NCBI GenBank assembly: GCA_035591015.1
Contig: JAXIUW010192735.1
Span: 1 to 11,970 of the forward strand
Direction: 5' to 3'
DNA: 11,970 nt
Source of the DNA: Cephalothrix simula
Lineage: Eukaryota; Nemertea; Palaeonemertea; Archinemertea; Cephalotrichidae
A program made the translations under genes and the position numbers. Shown here one piece after another: positions 7,001-11,970 of this stretch. The number at the start of each line of letters is the position of its first letter. Position 1 is the stretch's first letter. The notes beneath the pieces were generated by a model. It saw nothing but the letters and a program-made list of their open reading frames with translations, was not told where the DNA came from and made no database searches.

Positions 7001-10000
7001 TTATAAAAAACGTAGCAGGAACAAACATGAAAGATTCCAATGAACTCCGGAGACCAGAGGTCCTCCTTATGATATCATCGTGTATTCCCTAGTCTCGAAT
7101 TTAGTAAAATTTTGTAAAATCTGACCAAAACCTACATTGTTCATGTAGATTCACTATAGTCGTGAATCACGTGGCTACACATCGGAGAATACGTGATTTA
7201 TTCTGTAAGTCGCGACTTGCATATGAAAAATTCGCGAATTGGATATCTCATATCGCTAATCAAAAATACGCGACTTCCAAATTTACGAATCGCGTAAACA
7301 TAATTTATTCGCATTATGCGTTACCATATTTAAGTTGTAAAATATGACCAATCCGACATGTAGATCCACAAGTCCCAAATCGCGTGTCAACGCAAGTTGC
7401 GAATTTCGTATCGCATATCTTGATAGGAGAATACGCGACTTGCTGATAGCGAATGGCGTATCGGAACACTTTGAATACGGTATTTTTGTATTCGCGTTAG
7501 TCTCGAAAGTCGCATATACGAAAGTCTAATGTGTGAATACGTAAATTCGTGACTTGCGGTATGGCAGCTAGGACTACTTATACAACTTACGGATAGGTAG
7601 ATCACATGAGAATACGCGACTGTGCGTATGTTCTATCATGATACGGGACCTGCAGAATGCAGATGTACATCTAGCATTGTTCAATCAACAACAACTTAAG
7701 GATATTCGCATGTCGCGTTTTCGCATAGACTACTATTAAATGGTTCTTTTTCTGTTTCAGTTGTGTGCTGGATACTCACTCTGTACCTTTGAATATTCAT
7801 TCTGTAACTGGGAACATGACACAACTGCCAAAACGAAATGGGTGCTTCATAAAGGTTCCACACCATCCGCTAACACTGGCCCATCACGTGATCATACAAC
7901 TGGCCTAGACTCTGGTACTTACGCCTTTTTGGAAGCAAGTGGCCTCCAAAAGGGAGACGACGGTCGTATCATGTCACGTATATTGAGGAACAAGGGATCA
8001 TGTCAACTAAGATTCTATTATCATATGTATGGAAGCAACATGGGTAATTTATCGATTTACATCAAGGACGCTGTGAATGCTCCTAATCGGTTGCTATGGA
8101 CGCGCACAGGTAACTCTAAGGACTTCTGGTTACGCGTTGCTGTCAACGTACCTAGTGATATTACTGGTCCATTTAGGTTTATGGTTGAAGGAACCCGTGG
8201 AAACGGTTACAGAGGTGATCTAGCTATTGATGACACTAGTATGACCCCTGACTGTACATACACCCCTGGCGATAAACTTCCGGCGAAAGAGGTAACTACA
8301 CTAACGCCGCCTGTGACGGGTGGAAACTGTGGTGCTGGAAAGTTCGCCTGCAGAAACGGCCAATGTATCGATGCAAAGAATGTCTGCGATTTTGAAGATG
8401 ATTGCGGCGATTATAGTGATGAATTCGGATGCGGTGCTTGCGATTTCGCGGATAAATCGATGTGTAAATACGTTGATAATAGTGACGGTGCATGGGGTTG
8501 GGTTTATAAGCCTCACATGGCGGTGGTAGGAGTTGTTGGGGGTCAATACGGTTACCCAGCTATTCTTGAATCACCTCCTCTACCAGATGCAAGTGTTGCA
8601 TGCACCGCGGAAATTGAATACAAACAATTAGGTGGAAAATTATTGGTATATATGGACACAATGCGGGATGGTGCATTAAAAGAAATTCCACTCTGGAGTG
8701 GTACAGTTTCGAAAGATGACAAATGGCAAACGGCTACCCTTTACATTGGTGAATTGTGTGGCCCTGTTCCTGCCGGTGGTAAATTAGTCTTCCAAGCTAC
8801 GCCAGGTAACGCTCCTACTGATGGAATTGCTATTCGCAAGGTTGGATTTAAGTAAGTGATAAAATTTATCATTTTATTATGTTACCCGAGAATTGTGTTA
8901 GAAAAGCCCCGCTAAATACATTTGATTATGCAAATATGTGGGACCCAGTATTGTAAGTCTTTTAATATAATAAAAATCAAAAATTCTAAAGTATTATACA
9001 TATGAAATTAAGATGATGAAAAAATAAAAAATAGAATGTATAAAAATTTTTCATATTGGCAAAATGGTGGTGTAGAAAAAGATATAAATAAAAGTGTTAT
9101 TCGGTTATATTGGATAACATAGTGATATATTGGATAACATTGAGAAACCATTGAATAAAAGCGTTATTACACGTTTTTTCGAGAAATACGAGCAGTTATT
9201 GCACTCGGGGTTGCGCCCCTCGTGCAATAACTGTTTCATATTTCACTCAAAAAAGCGTGTAATATTATATTATAATATATATTATATTATTATATATTAT
9301 ATCAAGGGTACTTAGTATACCATGGCTGAGGTATTTTATTAAAAGTATGCGTATATCTATGATATACCAACACTTCCTGATATACTGCACACTTTTTGAT
9401 ATACTGGACGGAAGTTGATAAAAAACCAATCAGCAATGATATAAAATGGTTACAATACTGAATACTGCTAATTGCCAAAGTCGGTATTAAACATCTGTTC
9501 GAGGGACCGCAGGTCCCGAGAATAGATATTTAACACCTCGGTATCAATTAGCAGCATATATTCAATATACCAAATAAATAATTATTATTATAGGTCATTA
9601 TTCTCACTTACCTTTCAAAAGTAAAATAATTAATTATATAGGGGGTCAATGTATAACTCGCAATCCACCTTTAACATTGGTGTTACCCTTTTTCTAGGTT
9701 CTGTAACCCTCACAAACAGCCACCATCACTCACTTGTGACTTTAAAGGTGGACTTTGTAGTTGGCAAGGAAGATGGGTGCAGCAATCAGATGGTGCGCAC
9801 GCAACTACAAATTCAGCATTGACGTCACCACAACTTCCGCCCAAGGCACCATATTGTCTATCATTCACTTGGCGCGTATTTGGACCAAGTCCGGGTTACT
9901 TATTGTTAGCTCAAAATTCACTTTCTGGAACTAACAGAATAAACCTATGGCAACGAAAGGGCTCTCATAGAGCCGAATATCAAACCTCTTCGATTACGAT

Positions 10001-11474
10001 ATCATCAAAAGTCGATTATACGCTTCGTTTCCTTGGCTACCCCGATACAAGAGGGGATATTGCTATGTCAGGCGTCTCTGTTGCTAGTGGCAACTGTACG
10101 TCAAAGTCATGTGACTTCTCAAATGGTATATGCGGTCCATTATGGTCGAATGCTGCTGGAGCAACTCCATGGAGTACCGGTAAATTAAAGGAACCAAGCG
10201 TTGATCACACGCAACAGACTGAGTTTGGAAAGTATGCTTATGCCCCTGCAGGATCTAGGGATGCTTCATACATGGAATCCCAACCTCATCTCGGACCACA
10301 CTGCATCTCATTCTCATACTACATTGAAGGTACCGGTGCTGGAGTATCTGTATTCAAGAAAAATGGTCTAGTGACGAAACCTTTGTGGGAGAGATTGGGT
10401 ACCACTGACCGATTATGGCGAAATGGAAGAGTTTCTGTTGATGATGTAAGTTATTCATTAGTTTTTTTATCAAACATTTTTTATAAGTTATATTTAAATT
10501 CACTTTAGTCTCTTAATACTTGTACTTCCAAGATATTTTCATGATTACTTATTTCGGGGAAAATATTAAGCCTAAACACTTTTTTGGTATCTCATCCTAC
10601 AAATGTAGGACCATTGTTCTCTTGCAATTTTCTGTATTCATCCTGGCATGGAAATGATATCGTTCAATATAGATGTATAACTTAAAGAAATAATATCATA
10701 TAGCATGTACCATGACGCTAGGGCCCAGGCAAGCTACGTATAACAGTACATTTATAACATTCAATGTGTAAGAAAAAATTAATTTTTAACTAAAAGCATC
10801 GATATCTATTGCCCATGTTGATACTCAACGGTATAGTTTCTACTGAAAATACTGAAAAATAGGATGATAATCGTATCGCCTTGATACGCAAGATGTATAT
10901 TGCCATCTCTATCGATTTGCTAAAACGACGATAATTGCTAAAAATGAACAAATAATGTAGATTCAAACTATGGATGGATCTCCGCGAATTGGGATGAATA
11001 TCTCCGAGAATATGGATTAAAAAGTGAAATTTTTAAAATTTCCTATGAACACTTGATGGGCGTGATGCCGATAGGCGGCATGCATTAAGCATTGTATAAT
11101 TTTCGACGACCAATCCCACCTGTTTGGGGACGCATCCGTGTTCATCTGAGATAAACAAAAATCGTCATGTTGAATCCGGTTTCTCGTACAGTGAAATTTC
11201 TCTTCCAGAGCCAGTATACATTCGTTTTGGGTGGTAAAGCACCAGCAGTCGGTGATATCGTTGCTATTGATGATGTTTTAATTGAAGATGGGGAATGCGA
11301 AACTTACGATACTTGTGACTTCGAACAAGATCTCTGCGGATGGGTAAACATTGGTGTAGCAAATTATTGGATGTGGAAACGAGCTGGAACAAGCAGTCAG
11401 TACATGGGGCCACTTACAGACCATACTTCAGGAACAAAGCAAGGAAAATATTTGTTTATTGACACTACGTTCAA
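3772..11474 (+). CDS. Partial MAM/LDLa multidomain extracellular protein gene
   Basis: The gene is join(3772-4028, 4343-4586, 5695-6758, 7761-8851, 9698-10445, 11209-11474), about 1222 codons with matching phases at all five introns. Residues are numbered from the first whole codon. MAM1 is at 1-116 (partial), MAM2 121-281, LDLa1 293-320, MAM3 324-478, LDLa2 487-523, MAM4 529-686, LDLa3 711-745, MAM5 748-887, MAM6 898-1018, MAM7 1023-1164 and MAM8 from 1170 (partial). Hallmarks are repeated CDFE/CTFE starts, GPSxDHTxGT, FYYHMYG and GDIAIDD for MAM, and CDFxDDCGDxSDE for LDLa. MAM domains mediate adhesion and protein interaction. LDLa domains bind calcium and ligands. The product should be secreted or a large ectodomain. 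Signal peptide, membrane segment and both ends lie outside the window. It resembles MALRD1-type proteins, but I do not claim orthology. Confidence 0.92.
4343..4586 (+). CDS. MAM/LDLa gene, exon B: end of MAM1, start of MAM2
   Basis: The acceptor is TTAACCCTTAG and the donor ATG|GTCAGT, phase 0 to phase 1. It encodes residues 86-166. [10 protein letters not shown] (102-111) and the closing cysteine at 116 end MAM1. [12 protein letters not shown] starts MAM2, followed by [12 protein letters not shown]. Exon C continues exactly where this stops, [13 protein letters not shown]. The intron before it (4029-4342) is 314 bp and holds nothing recognisable. Confidence 0.92.
5327..5404. repeat. Foldback centred on a 16-bp perfect palindrome
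   Basis: The outer words gtgttcaa (5327-5334) and ttgaacac (5397-5404) are exact reverse complements, followed inward by AT-rich partly complementary sequence. The centre, 5363-5378, is the perfect palindrome gttgtcacgtgacaac, which contains a CACGTG E-box. It is probably one arm system of a small non-autonomous element. Confidence 0.65.
5421..5555. repeat. GC-tipped foldback element
   Basis: The left arm 5421-5464 and right arm 5514-5555 are imperfect reverse complements. They share tatatgt/acatata at the ends, the exact word ttgtaca with its flanks, and gtacaagaaa/tttcttgtac, then ataacac/gtgttat. The tip holds a GC-rich hairpin, gcccc-caac-ggggc (5476-5489), in an otherwise AT-rich setting. 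The architecture resembles the two foldbacks at 9165-9264 and 9448-9573. Confidence 0.75.
5695..6758 (+). CDS. MAM/LDLa gene, exon C: MAM2, LDLa1, MAM3, LDLa2
   Basis: A 1064-bp exon runs from phase 1 to phase 0, with acceptor TTTTTTCAG and donor AAG|GTAAGT. It finishes MAM2 ([21 protein letters not shown], closing Cys 281). It then gives an unusual LDLa1 ([29 protein letters not shown]), a complete MAM3 (324-478: [43 protein letters not shown]) and LDLa2 up to its calcium-binding tail [13 protein letters not shown]. The sixth cysteine of LDLa2 is supplied by the next exon. N-glycosylation sequons are visible at NCT (start of MAM3) and NTT (GNRNTTVF). Confidence 0.95.
6861..6937 (+). repeat. 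tRNA-like element with Pol III A and B boxes
   Basis: The A-box-like tagccgagcgg is at 6866-6876 and the B-box ggttcgatccc at 6916-6926, in the order and about the spacing of a class II (Leu/Ser-type) tRNA gene. The D-region gccgagcggtctaa is typical of eukaryotic tRNA-Leu. It is unlikely to be a working tRNA. The 3' acceptor side (gtccgcc) has no matching 5' partner, the T stem has a mismatch, and the middle folds as one hairpin (cgcgc...ccttc / gaagg gcgcg) with a 12-base loop instead of an anticodon arm. Best read as a tRNA pseudogene or the head of a tRNA-derived SINE in the intron. Confidence 0.7.
7150..7720. repeat. CpG-rich degenerate repeat field (aatacgcgactt motif)
   Basis: Variants of gaatacgcgacttgc recur near 7187, 7264, 7429, 7535 and 7610. 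They are mixed with inverted forms such as aagtcgcgacttgc (about 7207) and many cgcatat, tcgcg and gcgaat words. Spacing is irregular. CpG is far denser here than in the surrounding AT-rich introns. It may be the body of a SINE or MITE that follows the tRNA-like head, or a decayed satellite. Confidence 0.65.
7761..8851 (+). CDS. MAM/LDLa gene, exon D: MAM4, LDLa3, MAM5
   Basis: A 1091-bp exon runs from phase 0 to phase 2, with acceptor TCTGTTTCAG and donor TTTAA|GTAAGT. Its second residue is the last cysteine of LDLa2. MAM4 (529-686) is textbook: [42 protein letters not shown] Thr/Pro linker ([10 protein letters not shown]) follows. LDLa3 is complete with six cysteines and [19 protein letters not shown]5 (748-887) begins CDFADKSMC but lacks the DHT block and has [11 protein letters not shown] where GDIAIDDI is expected. 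A sequon is visible at NLS in MAM4. In-frame methionines upstream of 7761 belong to the intron. Confidence 0.95.
9087..9168. repeat. Nested short direct repeats
   Basis: The word atattggataacat occurs at 9107-9120 and 9127-9140 (20-bp period). It is bracketed by aataaaagtgttatt (9087-9101) and aataaaagcgttatt (9154-9168), identical at 14 of 15 positions. The right copy runs directly into the foldback at 9165, so the pair might be remnants of an insertion, although the spacing does not fit a simple target duplication. Confidence 0.75.
9165..9264. repeat. 100-bp foldback with GC-rich tip
   Basis: Left arm 9165-9210 and right arm 9214-9264 are reverse complements with few mismatches: tattacacg/cgtgtaata at the ends, gagaaata/tatttcac in the middle, and cagttattgcac/gtgcaataactg next to the tip. 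The tip is ctcgggg-ttgcg-cccctcg. The element is followed by an alternating A/T tract. No coding capacity; MITE-like. Confidence 0.85.
9360..9406. repeat. Three-copy tgatatac repeat
   Basis: Copies of tgatata(c) lie at 9360, 9378 and 9397, about 18-19 bp apart, with a weaker tgatataa at 9437. It lies between the two foldbacks of this intron. Confidence 0.6.
9448..9573. repeat. 126-bp foldback with GC-rich tip
   Basis: Left arm 9448-9508 and right arm 9512-9573 pair along almost their full length. Matching words are tggttacaatactgaat/attcaatatacca, ctgctaattg/caattagcag, tcggta/ctcggtat, attaaacatct/agatatttaac and the tip cgagggacc-gca-ggtcccgag. A hairpin or cruciform is strongly predicted. 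This is the second such element in the intron and shares the AT-arm, GC-tip design. Confidence 0.87.
9698..10445 (+). CDS. MAM/LDLa gene, exon E: MAM6 and most of MAM7
   Basis: A 748-bp exon runs from phase 2 to phase 0, with acceptor CCCTTTTTCTAG and donor GATGAT|GTAAGT. It starts [22 protein letters not shown]6 (898-1018) is only about 120 residues. It lacks the Trp/DHT segment at the front and has [10 protein letters not shown] instead of GDIAIDD. MAM7 starts CDFSNGICG and keeps a recognisable EPSVDHT and FGKYAYA, then [10 protein letters not shown]. The end VSVDD joins SQYTFVL of exon F. The frame open beyond the donor (to about 10508) is intron read-through. A sequon is visible at NCT after MAM6. 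Confidence 0.9.
10446..11208. other. Intron E-F, nothing recognised
   Basis: This is a 763-bp AT-rich intron from GTAAGT to TCTTCCAG. I found no gene, RNA or strong repeat. Two atcgat-containing words near 10798 and 10910 are weakly inverted. The methionine at 11167 is intronic: the MAM exon proper begins at the acceptor at 11209. Confidence 0.6.
11209..11474 (+). CDS. MAM/LDLa gene, exon F: end of MAM7, start of MAM8
   Basis: A 266-bp exon runs from phase 0 to phase 2, with acceptor TTCTCTTCCAG and donor TTCAA|GTAAGT. It closes MAM7 with [16 protein letters not shown] and [13 protein letters not shown]. It then opens MAM8 with [26 protein letters not shown] and KYLFIDTTF. The donor context (AA|GTAAGTGA, phase 2) is the same as at the end of exon D. 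The rest of MAM8 lies beyond the window. Confidence 0.92.
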
Positions 11475-11970
11475 GTAAGTGAATAGGCCTTCACTTTTTA
11501 TAATTTTTTTCATAGCCTTTTTTTATCGAAGGACCGATTTGTCAAAGGACTAATGCATCAAAATATATTTCGTCGAATCTTCGAAAGCTCACTATGTCAA
11601 AAGCTTTCCCCACACGGGTAAAAAGAATACACTGTCGGGAATAAATTGCATTTTGCCTCCTTTAAAACATAATAAAAAGCGCAAATTAATGCGCAGATGC
11701 TTAAACTAGGAAAAAACTCTAACAGGTCATAATAATAATAATAACACAAATTATTATAGTTCTAATTTTTGGACATAGAACTTTTCCTTTTATTATATTT
11801 TTATTATATTTTGTTTTATAATGCCGAATTCGGCAGAAAATATGGCGATGACGTCACGCGGGGGGTGAAAAATAACCTTTACCTTCCTCCGCGTTTGTTA
11901 TTATAATGACTTAATTCATACGATCGTCTAAGCATATCATAATCTAATTAATTTAATGGCCAATTCATTT
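11475..11970. other. Start of the next intron, AT-rich with short palindromes
   Basis: This is the intron following exon F, still open at the window edge. Visible elements are the perfect palindrome tgccgaattcggca (11822-11835), a CRE-like tgacgtca (11849-11856) and a loose GC-rich foldback, acgcggggggtgaaa against tttaccttcctccgcgt, at about 11855-11895. No exon seen. Confidence 0.6.

Larger units (their letters stand above)
6759..7760. other. Intron C-D with tRNA-like element and repeat field
   Basis: This is a 1002-bp intron from GTAAGT at 6759 to TCTGTTTCAG at 7760. It holds a tRNA-like element at about 6861-6937 and a CpG-rich degenerate repeat field from about 7150 to 7720, both listed separately. 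The segment 6960-7140 is AT-rich with nothing recognisable. Open frames within the repeat field translate to repetitive sequence and are not genes. Confidence 0.7.
8852..9697. other. Intron D-E, dense in short repeats and foldbacks
   Basis: This is an 846-bp intron. The part from 8852 to 9060 is plain AT-rich. From 9087 to 9580 nearly everything belongs to direct or inverted repeats, listed separately. An AT-only alternating tract lies at about 9261-9302. It ends CCCTTTTTCTAG before exon E. The open frame at 9130-9315 overlaps the foldback and has no coding character. Confidence 0.7.

Noticed and set aside
7150-7530. Open frames at 7162-7347 and 7344-7529 as exons
   Set aside because: Both lie in the degenerate CpG-rich repeat field and translate the same repeated words. 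Neither fits the phase of exons C and D.
8296-8546. Minus- and plus-strand frames overlapping LDLa3
   Set aside because: They are out-of-frame shadows of exon D. The His/Arg-rich translation is an artefact of the codons opposite LDLa.
9130-9315. Open frame 9130-9315
   Set aside because: It spans the 9165-9264 foldback and an alternating A/T tract; not coding.

Overview
The window looks like nuclear DNA of an invertebrate animal. Coding sequence is broken into exons with canonical GT/AG splice sites, introns are AT-rich and 0.3-1.3 kb long, and the proteins are metazoan extracellular types. I see no operons, ribosome binding sites or other prokaryotic signals. The phylum cannot be fixed from sequence alone; a marine invertebrate such as a mollusc, cnidarian or basal deuterostome is only a guess.

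Plus strand, about 3.77-11.47 kb: six exons of one partial gene for a large extracellular mosaic protein of MAM and LDL-receptor class A (LDLa) domains. The exons are 3772-4028, 4343-4586, 5695-6758, 7761-8851, 9698-10445 and 11209-11474. Their phases agree at every junction and they join into about 1222 uninterrupted codons. The domain order is MAM1 (C-terminal part) - MAM2 - LDLa1 - MAM3 - LDLa2 - MAM4 - LDLa3 - MAM5 (degenerate) - MAM6 (degenerate) - MAM7 - MAM8 (start). Both ends are open: the first exon begins mid-MAM and the last stops mid-MAM at a good donor. The closest named family is the MAM/LDLa-domain proteins (MALRD1-like), but orthology is not shown.

Minus strand, 3306 down to 735: five phase-consistent exons encode a partial protein of about 190 residues. 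It has an acidic, probably disordered N-terminal part and a helical C-terminal part that resembles a BEN domain only tentatively. No upstream MAM exon is visible left of 3772, so this gene probably lies inside, or overlaps, a long intron of the MAM gene on the opposite strand.

The rest is intronic or intergenic and rich in foldback DNA. It holds a 13-unit array of a 10-bp palindrome at 341-632, a large foldback in a 'ggcggcc'-rich segment at 1600-1942, and paired foldbacks at 5327-5555. A tRNA-like element with Pol III A and B boxes lies at about 6861-6937, a CpG-rich degenerate repeat field at 7150-7720, and two GC-tipped foldbacks at 9165-9264 and 9448-9573. These look like MITE-like or SINE-like mobile sequence in introns. 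I see no CRISPR array, phage or bacterial defence system, or other clearly new multi-gene system. The unusual content is the foldback families, the antisense gene arrangement and the degenerate MAM/LDLa modules.
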